This document shows, piece after piece, positions 32,971 through 44,141 of a stretch of DNA of 64,000 bases (position 1 is the stretch's first letter; every line of letters starts with the position of its first letter). Under the pieces are notes generated by a model. The model was not told the DNA's origin, did not search any database, and saw only the letters and a list, made by a program, of their open reading frames with translations. Both the position numbers and the translations under genes were made by a program. Source of the stretch: Porphyridium purpureum (lineage: Eukaryota; Rhodophyta; Bangiophyceae; Porphyridiales; Porphyridiaceae); the NCBI GenBank assembly GCA_008690995.1, contig VRMN01000007.1, positions 806,001-870,000 on the forward strand, written 5' to 3'.

Positions 32971-33589
32971 CATGTGATCACATCTCATGTTCTGCGCACA
33001 AACCCATGTCAGCTGAAGACCAGTCGAACGAGCCTGACGAATGTGTACATAACTTGCCCCAAGCTCGCGTACTTGTGGCGCAGTAGTGCTTAGAAGGCCA
33101 GGGAAAAGAATTTGATGTGTGCGAAATGGGTTATGCGTACCGTCGTCTGACATCTTTAGGATTGAAATACAGTGTCAGAGGTCCTCTTTAAAAAAGCTTT
33201 ACCATGAGTCCCGTATGTGCCAGTTACCACTCTGGACTCACGCGCATTTAAGTTTCTGGGACTACCGGCATCCGATGTTAGCGATATTTTAGACAAGTAG
33301 GCGCCACGGGACGACCAAGGTTGTAGACGAAGGCCATGGTGGCAGCGCAAACACGAGCAAGTGACTAGAAAAGAACTCTAACTGTTTACTCAGCCTGAAA
33401 ACGTCTCCTTTGTCCTTCTCCTTATCGATATGGATCCTTTGATAGGCGGCTAGCACTGGCGAACCAGTACTTGCGTTGGTACGTACAAAGAAGCTGCGAC
33501 CCCTCGTGTTAGACCACCTGCACAAAGCATCCCTTACGCGTACGCTGACCACTGCACAGTTTCCCACGTAATGCTGCTGAGCACGTTGT

Positions 33590-36500
33590 CCATGCGATGC
33601 TCGTAAGCAAGCATGAGTCACACATTGCCATTCTGCTTCTCGACGTGGAAGACGCGGAAGCAATTAGCCGCATTCGCCTGAATTTGGGGAGGCTAGTCCT
33701 TTTTCACATTCATGCAAACCAGAGTTCATACTTTATCAAAGTGACAAAGGATGCGTATGAAGTTGCGGTAGGACACGAGGACGATTTTCCAAGCAATTGT
33801 GGCTTAAACTTTTTGATGTCGAGGCATTGTGCTTCAGCTCAGCTGGGGACGCCACAGCTTAGCTATCATTGGCGTCCGTCAGAATACCGTCGACCGCAAA
33901 GTTCGGATCATCGTGGTCAGGACGGTTCAACGTGTCGAAATTCAAAGGGTCCTGGCTATCGCTGTGTGCCGCAAGAACCGCGCGTTCTTTTTACATGCCT
34001 TTTGGAAGTTTGCCTGGATACTGATTAGCTTGGCAATCTAGCCAACACGCCCACGGATCCAGAAGCAAACAATAATTCTGATTCTGTCGGCTTTTTCTCT
34101 GACGCTTATGCAAATGTCGATTGCTTGCCACGCGAGCAAAAGTGGACGACACTTATGGCCTTTGGATCCGGTCGGTCACTGTCTGCTTTGAAAGCATATG
34201 AGACGTACTGCCGCGTCCTAGGCCAGTCCGCTGCGTTGGAAGTAGCGGGCAATGAGTAACCACTTTTCTGGAGACGTTCCTTGCCTGTCATTGGCCGCGG
34301 GTACGTGCGTCTCCCGACATCGTTGGACTCAACTTTGGACCTGCACTGTAGGGATGCCCGCAGCGACTACGCATTGCTGACCTTTTGAGGACTGGACCAA
34401 GACAAGCTGCGATTTGACATACTAGGCACGGAGAGCGTGTTGCGTTCAAAGTTGGCACATACATCAGACTTGACAGCAGTCCGGCCAGTTGGAGGCAAAT
34501 TGGCCCTAAACTTTTGTTCCTCTTTTGACAAGGCGCTCTACACTACGGACAAAGTCCACAAGATGCGCAAAAGATTTGGAAATGTGTCCGCCGCAAAAAT
34601 AAAGCAATTTCCGTGCAGCGATGGGATTCAATTCGAGGCAGGCAAAAGCCAGAACCTCATTGAACTCGTCAGAAAATGAGAAAGTTGCCAGTGCTACGTG
34701 GGCAGACACAGGACGATCAAAGTCGCTGAAAATTTTAAGATTGACTTTTATCATGGAGTGCAGCTAGGTTTTGTGTTCATCACACTTTTTGGCGCATCAA
34801 CGAAAGTCCTGCATGTTGTCTGCGTAGGTACAAAATTTACGGCGGCGTTCGCTTCTCGAGACGAACCGGTGCATGGCCTATTTGGTGATTTGTTTTCCGT
34901 ATGGTTCAAAGTGTTTGGCGCTCCGCATCGCATAGTTTTGAATAAAGACCGCATACTCGTCTCAGATGATCTAGAGAGTATGCTGAAAAACGGACGGAAG
35001 GTCATGGATTCTGTACCAATCGAAGTGCACCAAACGCTGGGCATTGTCGAAGGGCATCACGAAACTTTGTGGTGTGTGCGTGACAGACTGCACCGTGCAA
35101 ATCGAGACTTGTTTTGAACGACGTGCTTGACGTCGCGACTCGAGCCATCAATGTCACCATCGGGCTGGAGGGCATCATACCGTCTCTGCTGGTCTTTGGC
35201 GCGATTCTGCGCTTACCCCTGTGTCTAGAAGTCGGGGAACACGATCCACGTGCGACGTAGGAATCGAGGCTCCGCATCATGGCCCCGCGCAAGGGCAGAA
35301 TATGAAGTCACAGTCCCGAGGGTCAAGCTCAAGTTGGCGGCCACGATGTGGACACCGCATTTTTGCTGAGTTTGATGGGCTTCCCCCTGGCGCTACAGCC
35401 TGGGTCAGTCGCGAAGAAGGAAAGGCATGGACCGGGCCTTTTGTATGCAGCGTCGTGAACAGAGACCCAGCACGAGTGTCGGTCATTCTTCCCGCTTTAC
35501 TTTCCAGTCATCACGCGCACGTTTCCGAGTATTCAGCAACTAACGCCAAGGTCTACATACCGCCTAGGTCTAATGCTTTGCTCGGCTTATTCACCACTAC
35601 GCCAGGGAATGAAGGGTTCAAGGACGCAGACGCTAAGGAGATGAGCGATACTTTCAAACTTGATTTCTTGGCTCCGGGCAAATTTAAGCCGAACGGGGCA
35701 AATCTTCTGGGCTCGCGTATCGCTCGAATTATCAAAAGCCAACCGGCCCCAAGAAGTCACGCTTTGTCGTGCAAGACTTCAATGAAGGTGACGCAAGCTC
35801 TGTGAACGTCAAGTCGCCCGTACTTGAAAACTATTCGTTCTGTTTTTGAGGAAAAGTCGAATCATGTCGTGACCGTGAATTGTTCTGGCGAAACTACTTG
35901 CAAGCATACTTGCACAGTGCGCATCCGCTGGATCGCAACATCCATTTCAGGTTGAATGACGATGTGCGTGTTATTTTCGTTTAGATCGCGAACACAGCTG
36001 GGCCCCAATTTGCAAAGCTTTTGCGTTCCCTGTACGGGCTCACGGAATCAGGTGTGTTCTGGTACAACTCATTTGTGCTTTGCTAGTTGAGCGCCTCGCA
36101 ACTTGAGCTGTCGACCCTTACGTCATGCATGGTCAAATCACGGGGCAAGGCTTTGTTGGCATTTTTTTGTGGACTACTTAATCCTAGCTGGTGTAGACTC
36201 GCATTTTGTTCGCGAGCGAACAACGGCGTTTACCTTTAAAGTCAAAACTTTTTGTTGCGTGCATTCTGTAGTCAAGTGATTCGGTTTACAAGAAACGCGG
36301 ATGTTCCTTTCATTGACCACATCGGTTATGCCGCTCGAAGCCTGGCGCCAGGCAACGAGAATCCCTTCGAAGAATCGAGTCCATGTGTGGCAGGTTGAAT
36401 TTCATTGCAACCAGCTCCCGTCTGGACATCCTGTGCGGTGTGGCTTTGGCCTCGTAAGTGATCGCAGGAGGCCTTTGGCCAATCCACTGGAGCCAATGGA

Positions 36501-36700
36501 TCGCTCTATCGCGCTCCGAGTTGGCTACCCGGTCAAGCTGCGATATGAGTCTTCGGATGGTACTGCCCTCCAGCTCCGTCTTTTTGTTGATGCATCACAC
36601 GCATCTATTCTAGTCTACATTACGCAGAGTAGCTTCTCTATATCCCAAGGTGACGAGACAGAGAGGGCGCATTTCTTGCACGCTCAATACTGAAAGTGTC
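33590..36700 (+). mobile_element. Ty1/copia-type retrotransposon fossil
   Basis: Pieces on the plus strand: a possible gag or linker remnant (about 33,600-34,030), an integrase core (about 34,700-35,210, with FTAAFASRDEPVHGLFGDLF and IEVHQTLGIVEGHHETL), and a reverse-transcriptase piece (LRSLYGLTESGVFWYN, about 36,015-36,070). Integrase before reverse transcriptase is the copia order. The copy is broken many times and no LTR was recognised, so it is old. It begins close to the right LTR of the gypsy-type fossil. Confidence 0.65.
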
Positions 36701-38356
36701 GATAAGTAGCGCAGTCGGTGCGTTTTTCCGAACTTCTGGCGTTCTGTCATTCGATTGATTTCGCCCAAGTCATTCAAACTGAGCGGTTGCGTCACGGCTT
36801 GAATGCGCCGATTCTTCTTACCAAATATTCGAAGCAGGTTTTTGATGTGGTCACCAGGACAAAAAAGATGACGGAGAGACGCCCTCTGGAAGGTATGCTT
36901 GTTCTGCATATTGGGGGATTCTCCTCCTCTCCCTCGTGTTCTGTCCACTTGAGCTAGCTTATGGCGTTATAAAACTACAGTTTTGGCACCTTCACTCCCT
37001 GCCGAAAAGTCCAGACACTTCGGCACTGCTTGCGTCTTGTGCAATCTCTAGTTATATGACAACTCAAACACGGCTTTCGCTCGAGCGATCCGGCCGAGCC
37101 GCTGGAACAGACAACGAGCTCATGAGTACACTGATGATCCTATATTGCCTCTCTCACCTCCATCATACTCATCTGCAACACTGCAACTGTCATGCTTGAC
37201 CTCCTCCACTGTACCACTGTCCACACTATCCACTGTAGTTCTGCTATACCCTAAACATTTTGGTCTCCATCGGGCCATGTATTTTTTTTCATTTTTGTAG
37301 GATTCATAAACGGTATTGTAGGAGTAGGGCTAGAATAGCTTTAAAAGGCCGCCACAAACGTCGGCCATAAGTAAGTAGCTTTGTCCGGCAAACGGCGGAT
37401 GGATCCATCCGCCATTCGGGTAATATAAAAGCACTCTCATTTCATAACAAATTTGGTTTGAAGTGTTCAGTCCTGCGTCGTGCAGCGAAACAGCTCAACG
37501 ACGCGTTTTCGGTGGTGGACCAGATTGCCATTCTTGCACTTGACGAGAGGGACGCGGCAAGCCGACCGACAGTTAGACATCGTGCATGTGACCGTGCATG
37601 TGACCGTGCATGTGACCGTGCATGTGACCGTGCATGTGACCGTGCATGTGACCGTGCATGTCATACCGAAGCGTAAGGCCATCAATTGAGAGGTTTGCTG
37701 TCGTTCAATTCAAGCCCGTGAAAATGAAATTAAGTCTCAGCGCTTGGTCATCGATTGTCTTTCTTCGAAGCCCTTGCGAGAAGAATCTTTCGTTGGTCAC
37801 GCCCACTTAGTCATTCTGGTGAGCTGAAGTGTTAGTTACATTGTTCGCTTGCCACAGTAAAGACGCGGCTGCGCGTCAACTTTCGTTTGTGGGGAATAGA
37901 TCACAAGTATTTGAAGTGCGGATAGTGTGCGTGCAGGATTATTCACGCCGCATGGAATTTGCGGCCTCCCCGGCAGTCAGGCAGCGCAACACGTGCGACC
38001 AAATTGAATGTTGGACAGCAGTGTGCGCTGCTCCGTCTTATTGACAGACTTTTGTGATGCATGCTGAGACAAGCGACACGATTCATGACATTTCAGCCTC
38101 CTGTATAATGTGCGGTCGAGGTGCAGAACCGTGTGAAGTGGGCGGTCAACGCGGCACCGCTGCAAGTCGCTTCTTTCTGGATTCAGCGTCAGCGCAGGCA
38201 TGATCAGAGAGCATGGCGAGCAGGCAAGTCTGAAGTACATGAACAGGAGGCGTTCGAAGGCGCTGGGACTTACCGGCTGTCAGGCTAGAGTCAATTGGTT
38301 CGCTGGCTGTGCGCAGGGATGTACGTGCGAGTATACTTTCAGAGGAGGACAAGCCT
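36701..38356. other. Repeat-rich DNA without a supported gene
   Basis: AT-richer, with only short frames on both strands. May include terminal parts of the neighbouring elements. Holds the 12-bp tandem array listed next. Confidence 0.45.
37585..37662. repeat. 12-bp tandem repeat CATGTGACCGTG x 6
   Basis: Six perfect units plus a partial seventh. The unit is translatable in all frames without stops, for example Asp-Arg-Ala-Cys on the plus strand. Confidence 0.95.
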
Positions 38357-40594
38357 TTACGGACTATTACAAGCTGAAAAGATAATATGTAGGGATTTTT
38401 TCTCTCTTTCGGCTTTTCTCATGGCCTTGTATTGGGTACCCATAGTCCTCTTATTCGCTCGAAGCTTTTTGCCCTTATGCTTGATCACACTGTTTGGGAT
38501 GACCTTGTGCGTGTATAATTGATTGAGAAGTTTTTGCGCATCTGTTGCATTCTCAGCCTTGACGGTTGCGCCGCTGCGATGGTTGAGTTCAGAAATGAGC
38601 ATCTCAAAAACCTTGCGCCACTCAGAAAATCGCTTCCTGACTCCGTCGCTCGGTAGCTCCGCACAAGTGAGCTGGCGGAAAGCCGGCAGCTCGTCCGTGC
38701 CTAGCCACCACAAAACCCACGCGTCTTGCAGCTGCATCGCTTGCGGTATAGCGAATGTGCTAGGTACGCGGCTGATGCGTCCGTTATGTGTGTGCATTGT
38801 GGCTGAGCCGGCGTTTTCAACGCGCTCTTGCCTATGACGCACATTCAACTACGCCAGAAATTCATCCTTTAGCGCGCCTTCCAACTCTTCGAATTTTTTC
38901 CCTAGAGAATAGTTGCTCACAGTTTGGCCGTCAAATACGTTCTCATCGAGAACCGAAGTCAGCGCTTCTTGCATTTCTGCTATGCTGTTAAACTTGGCGC
39001 TCTGGATGTCTGCCAATGCCGACGAGATGATTGTCAAGGGCGGAATGCCCGTCGTCGAATGCACCGCGTCCGATAAGGAGGTGCGGCTTCCACCGGTGAT
39101 ATGCTTGTCCAGCGCGTCGACCAATCCGCGGTTGCGCCGCTGCCGGAGCGGGTTCGTGTGCAAGACGTCGTTATTTGGCAACGCTGCCTGCAAGAACTTT
39201 TTGCGATAAATGATCTGGGTCACGCACATGCTCGTCACAGCGGTAAATTCGGGAACTTTTTCCATTACTCCTCCTAACGCAGGAAAGAGCAGATCACGAG
39301 CAAATGTTAACGCTTGAACGGCATTCGATTCAAGCAGCAGAGAGTTCGCAAACAGAGGCGGCAGCAACGCAAAGTCAATCTTGTTGGAAGGTAGACCTGT
39401 TATGAGCCGACCGATGAACTGGTCCGCGGCTGCTTGCCAATGAATGTATCGCTCTTTGGCCCCCACAATTGACCATCCACCCCGCAAAATCACCGCGAGG
39501 GTGCTCCCGACGCCCGCAAAACCACCAAAGCAGAACGAGGTCGCTCCCTTTCGCCACGAATGGCACCCGTAATCCGAAGCACTCCCCCAGCCCATCGCAC
39601 TCATTGCGCGCTCTAGCACAGGCTGCTTAAGCGCAATATGCAGCGCGTCTCTTGCGCGTGACGACTGCTCGTTGCCCGGAAACAGGCGCAACGAATCCCT
39701 GTCTGAATATGAGCACAGATACAAGGCCAACGACAACCACAAGCATTCTTCCGGCCGCGCGGGGTTTGCATCAACATGCTTTGGGTCACTACACCGGGCA
39801 TCTCCCGCAACATCCGATTTGGTGTGGGAAAACGTGACCTTGAGCGTATCATTCTGAAGTTTCACATGGTGGAACGAAATTCTCTCTGTGTTATCTGAGC
39901 GGCACAACAAATTCCAAGACAAAAGGCTGAACAGATGAGCAAAGCGATTGCTTGAGCAGCCTTTATCTGGGCGAGCGGGTCTGGTCGATGCGCTGACTGG
40001 CGAAGCGGCTGATGCATCTGGCGTTGACTCCCTTGCACCGTTGCCGCCGCGAAACCAGAAAGTGAGAACTAACTCGAACAAGTCGACCATCATGCTCCGT
40101 TTCCCCTTGTCTTTGCTGATTTCTCCTTTGTCCGCTTACCGAGCAAACGCGCGCCTGTGCGCCTTCATTGCGCTTTTAGTGCCCGCGTTTGCAGCTGTGA
40201 ACCAGGCCGGGTAATGCTCACGCTGGCGGGTCCACAGGTCCTTGATTGCTGAACGCGTCGATTGCACGCTTCCTGATGTCAGCCCGCGCCTGTGCTCATG
40301 CTCGAGGTAGCATGCTACCATATCTTCAGAAATGCGCGACACTGGGACCGGGAACTGGCCGCCCGGCACAAACTCCACATGCACGTCCAGGCTGAGCTCA
40401 TCGGCGTAGAAATCTTTCAAAAACATGAGAAACCCCATGTGCAAAGTTCTGTAACCGCTTTGACTTTTCGCTGCTTGGCGATTGTGCTCGCGCTCGGCTG
40501 CCGCGGCGCCCAATGCTTGAAGATCTTCTAATGTACGTGACGGACTCGTTGTGCGTGTGCGCTTAGGCGTATTGATTATCGGCCGTACGCTCAC
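38357..40594 (-). mobile_element. Crypton-like tyrosine-recombinase DNA element, one long frame with two in-frame stops
   Basis: The minus strand has one continuous frame of about 746 codons, interrupted only by TAA (40,138-40,136) and TAG (38,851-38,849). The first 150 codons resemble the core-binding domain of tyrosine recombinases. The middle 414 hold the catalytic domain: Arg in LLCRSDNTERI, a Lys hairpin SHTKSD, DPKHVDANPARPEECLWL, HxxR in CHSWRKGATSF, GGWSIVGAKERYIHW with the nucleophile Tyr, and IGRLITGLPSN. The last 160 codons hold RISRVPSTFAIPQAMQ and LWWLGTDELPAFRQL, a C-terminal domain I associate with Crypton-type elements of oomycetes and algae. These integrate through a circular DNA by recombination and lack terminal inverted repeats. 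There are no frameshifts, so decay is recent or the stops are tolerated. No ATG precedes the first block; the 5' end is unresolved. A cellular recombinase is the alternative. Confidence 0.8.
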
Positions 40595-42880
40595 TCTCCG
40601 CTCTCACGCTTTTGATAAAAGTTCGTTGCGCGTACAGCATGGCCACGGAAGGCGTGTTAACTGAAGACAAACAGCAAGCATCATCTTCCTGCCCAACATG
40701 GAACGGTCAACATAGCCGCTCTCCAGTTAATGACGGAGGTACAGTTAAGGTTTAGAATGGATTAAAAGTGTTCCGGTCCGAGAGACGCCCTGGGTGTACA
40801 CCTAGAGGTACGGCGTCCTAAAATCGTTTAGTAGTTTGAGTTACAGGGGCTTTTTCGCCCACGTGGTTTTTTACCCTGTACCTGTAGTGTGTGCATTGTT
40901 GTATTTCGCCTTGAGGAGCTGGAGTCCCGTGTCCGTGGGGAGCAGGAGCCGCCTGGCGGCCGGCCAGCACCCATTGAGCCGCTTGCTGACGTGGCTGGCT
41001 GTGGCTTCGTTCTGTGGAACGGACGGAGGAAAGCCCAGCTTTTGGGAGAGATAATTTCTCCCGTCCGCGTCAAGGACAGCAAGGACGGCGGGGTACACAA
41101 TGGGCGCGGGCCTGTGCGGTTCCCCGTATTTCTTGAGAGAGGAAGAAGTAGAGGGAAGGGAGTAGGACAGAGAGAGAGTAAAGAAAGAGTTGTTCTTTGG
41201 TGTCGGGTGCCTGGGCGTGGTCGTCGGAAGGCGTGGGGCCTTTTGCTGAGCCTGTGTAGCAGAGCCAGCAGCACATCGTGTCTGGGGGGTTTCGGTGCTC
41301 TTAGAGCACTGAAGGCAGACGGCGGCTTTGTCCGTTACGACACCCTGCCCCTGACGAGAACGGTGCTGTTTGTGCCCACGCGAAGGGCAATAGTAGAGGC
41401 CCTATACGTTGGATTTTCCACGCCCTGTGTATTCGTCGTCTGTGCTGTGTGCGTCGTGTGGTTGTGGTCTCTGTGCTGTGTGCGTTGTATTATTGGTTCC
41501 GGTCATCTGAAAAGAGTCGTGTCATTCGGGTCGGGCGCTTGTCATCATCAAGCGTGCGAGAATTTAACGTTTAGTATACTCAAATGGCGGATAATGCAAT
41601 CCGCGGTTCTCCGGCTAAAGCTGCGTGGTCAAAGTTACTTCTGAAACGAGCGCTTTTATGATGAAAACTGAAGCTGCATCGTTCGAAAATGTGAATTTCC
41701 CTCCGCAATGTGAGTCTTGGGACCAGTGGTGGAATCCGGTATTTCTTCTAGAAGTAAACGAGAGGACCGACGGGCCCAGTGGAACTCTTGTTGGTTCTAT
41801 TTCGGCGGGGCTGAGGTGGAAGAGCGCTGAGTGAGTACTTGGGTAACCTACTATGCGGCAGCTCCTTCGTATTTTTCATCCAAGACGAACCAGGCGAAGC
41901 TGCACGCGAGGAGGGCTCCGTCCATGAATTGAGCGATTTCCCTTGATACCGTGCACCTAGTATTTCAGTTGTGGTTTCTATTTCGATGAAGTCCACGGGG
42001 AGGCCTCGATCGTCGAAGTCACTTGAAGGTGCCAGCTCAAGTGCTTTTTTCGGATATATTGTGTTTCTTGATTCCGCATCCCTGGAAGTTTCTTAGTTTT
42101 CGCAGATTCATGGCAGACCTGCAATTCTCAGGGAAGCTTAGGTCTGTCTTCTCCAGCAAGTGGGTGAATCGTTTGACATTCACTTCTTGGATGTTTCGGA
42201 GAGACTGACGCGCAAGTTTTAAGTGCACGACATTTCACCAGTATAGGACAGGCTGAATCGTTCCTCCATTTTTACTCTGATTTGTCTGAAAATCTAACAG
42301 AAAGCTTTCACTACCGAGAAGATTGTTTTTCGGCCGGAGGAGCGAGGAATGCGTACAAAGAGATGCTTACCAGCGCAAATTACACCACATTTGACATGGT
42401 AGGAAGACCAAGTGAGCATGCGCTTGATGCAGTAGTCAAGCTTGCGGACAACACCCGTTTCTTTCGCAGGCAAATGTATGATAGCCCAGAAAATGTGGCA
42501 GGTTCTGTGGTGGAAGCTATGTAGGCCTCAGATTTTGCATCAGAGCTTTCGCGCGTCAGAACATCTGGCGACTTTGATGTACTCGCGGAGCTTTGAGTCT
42601 TTTTGAGTCAGCTGGATGCCAGTAATGGCCGAGTTCTGGAAGAAACTACAACATCAGCTGCCCTTATAGTGCACAACAAGCAAGTATTCCTAAAGGGCCG
42701 CTTAAGAGAAATAATCATAATTCACGTTTCAACAAGATGCCTCGCTTACGCCTGCTCGCCCGCTCCGGCGTCCGTACGTTGGTGCCTCCAAGCCTTAAGT
42801 CTCACAAGACGGATCATCTGCGAGCCACTAGTGCAAAAGCGGTTCCCGGCGCGGACCACAGCGCTACCATCCGATTGGAT
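40595..42880. other. Unresolved 2.3 kb with coding-like fragments
   Basis: No recognisable family. A plus frame at 40,889-41,644 (251 codons) has mixed composition and a Cys/Val-rich run, while the minus strand at 40,871-41,098 also reads as protein-like (AVLDADGRNYLSQKLGF). Plus frames at 41,625-41,834 and 42,282-42,524 (YREDCFSAGGARNAYKEML, VVKLADNTRFFRRQMYD) look like pieces of decayed genes. It flanks the tyrosine-recombinase element and may contain its terminal region. Confidence 0.35.
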
Positions 42881-43698
42881 CTAGCCGAGTTCGACAAAGC
42901 ACTTGACGGCCGCATCCATTGCGTTTTCTATCATGTCGCTTTCCGTTTCCTGCTCGTGCAGCTCAACGAGCTTATCCCTTACAGGCATTAGCGCCATTCT
43001 GCGGCCCTCGCGCGGCTCACCGAAACGGCTGCGGTACTGGCTCGCTGCGACCTCAGTCGTGGCTGGATCAAAGCCATCCTGTGATAAGTAGCCTTCTACG
43101 ACGCCTGGCTGCGCGGACGCCATTGGATTGAAAAGTGGCTTGGGTGGTGGAACACCCAGCACGGCTTGCACCGCAGCGCAACCGACCACAGCAATGACAA
43201 GGTTTCGCCAGTGTGTCGCGCTCAGCGTGCCGCCCGGTTTCAGGCCGCGTCTCACCTCGCGAATTACGCGTAGCGGCTTTTGGCAAAACAGAAATGCACA
43301 GCAGCATGTCACAAGACCAAATGCATGACCGGCAAAGATGGATATACTCTGCGCGTCCACTATCTCAACTCGGATATTTTGGTCTGCAAGTTCCGCCGCC
43401 ACTGCGCGTCTGTGTGCCTTGTCGAGCTGTGGTTTTCGAAACATCACTGCACACAAGATTGACGCTCGGAAACGTGCGTGCAATAATTCTAGCAGGCCCA
43501 TCGAGTCCGCTTTTCACACCCAGCCCATCTCCTTTCGTCCCCGGACCCAGCGCGCGCAGAACCTGTTCACACATCGCGGCGCACGGACCCACCGGATGCG
43601 CGTACTGCTCAAGCAACCTCTGCCACATGACGGCGCGCTCGCCTACGAAACGCACCGCCACCGCCCGCACGTCGGCGCCATGGTTTCTCCATTCAACA
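42881..43698 (-). pseudogene. SAM-dependent methyltransferase with a one-base frame change
   Basis: Two overlapping minus-strand frames make one class I methyltransferase. The upstream frame has VMWQRLLEQYAHPVGPCAAM, a motif I-like region ending in GPARIIARTFPSVNLVCSDV (glycine-rich loop and the acidic end of strand 2). The downstream frame continues with LDKAHRRAVAAELADQ, VEIVDAQSIS and VIREVRRGLKPGGTLSATHW (motifs II-III of the Methyltransf_11 type), then a C-terminal part ending at TAG. The change of frame falls at an AAAA run (about 43,442-43,445), where one extra base would explain it. Motif I is poor (GVKSGLDGPA rather than DxGxGxG), which favours a real pseudogene over a sequencing error. 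The first in-frame ATG is at 43,628. Substrate unknown. Confidence 0.65.
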
Positions 43699-43984
43699 CC
43701 ACGCGGGATATATGCGCTCCTACCCGATTCCCACCCAGAGCACTTCACGCGACCCGGCAACCTCGCTCGACCGGGTCACCGGGTCTAACCCGGATGCTTG
43801 GGTGATCGGGTGATCGCTGTAAATGCAATTCACCCCACGCACTGTACCCACCACGCCGGTCATCGCTGTCGATGATCGAGCGTGTTCGAGCTGTACCATT
43901 CTCAAACGCGCTTGATTTAATATGCATCAACTGAACACTAGTGAGATTTGGGTCAAGCGCTTTTGGCGAAGCGCGTAGCTGAGC

Positions 43985-44034
43985 TGGAGAGGGAGAGAGA
44001 GAGGGAGAGAAGAAGAAGAAGAAGAAGAAGAGAA
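43985..44034. repeat. GA/GAA-rich tract
   Basis: Purine run of GAGAGG followed by about seven GAA units, some 110 bases upstream of the ATG of the GET3-like gene, so probably in its promoter or 5' UTR. Confidence 0.85.
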
Positions 44035-44141
44035 GCACAGAGCGAGATAGAAGCGTATAGTGTTCAGGAACAGCTGCACCGTCTTGCTTGAGAGCAGCGC
44101 TTGCACACATCGTGTTGAGAGGGAGAGAGGTGCAGAAGGGC

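Noticed and set aside
37458-37689. Frames encoding ACDR or VHVT repeats
   Set aside because: By-products of the 12-bp array on both strands; no flanking coding signal.
40889-41644. 251-codon plus-strand frame
   Set aside because: Starts with a non-ATG codon, shows no domain and shares its DNA with an equally plausible minus-strand reading; not called as a gene.
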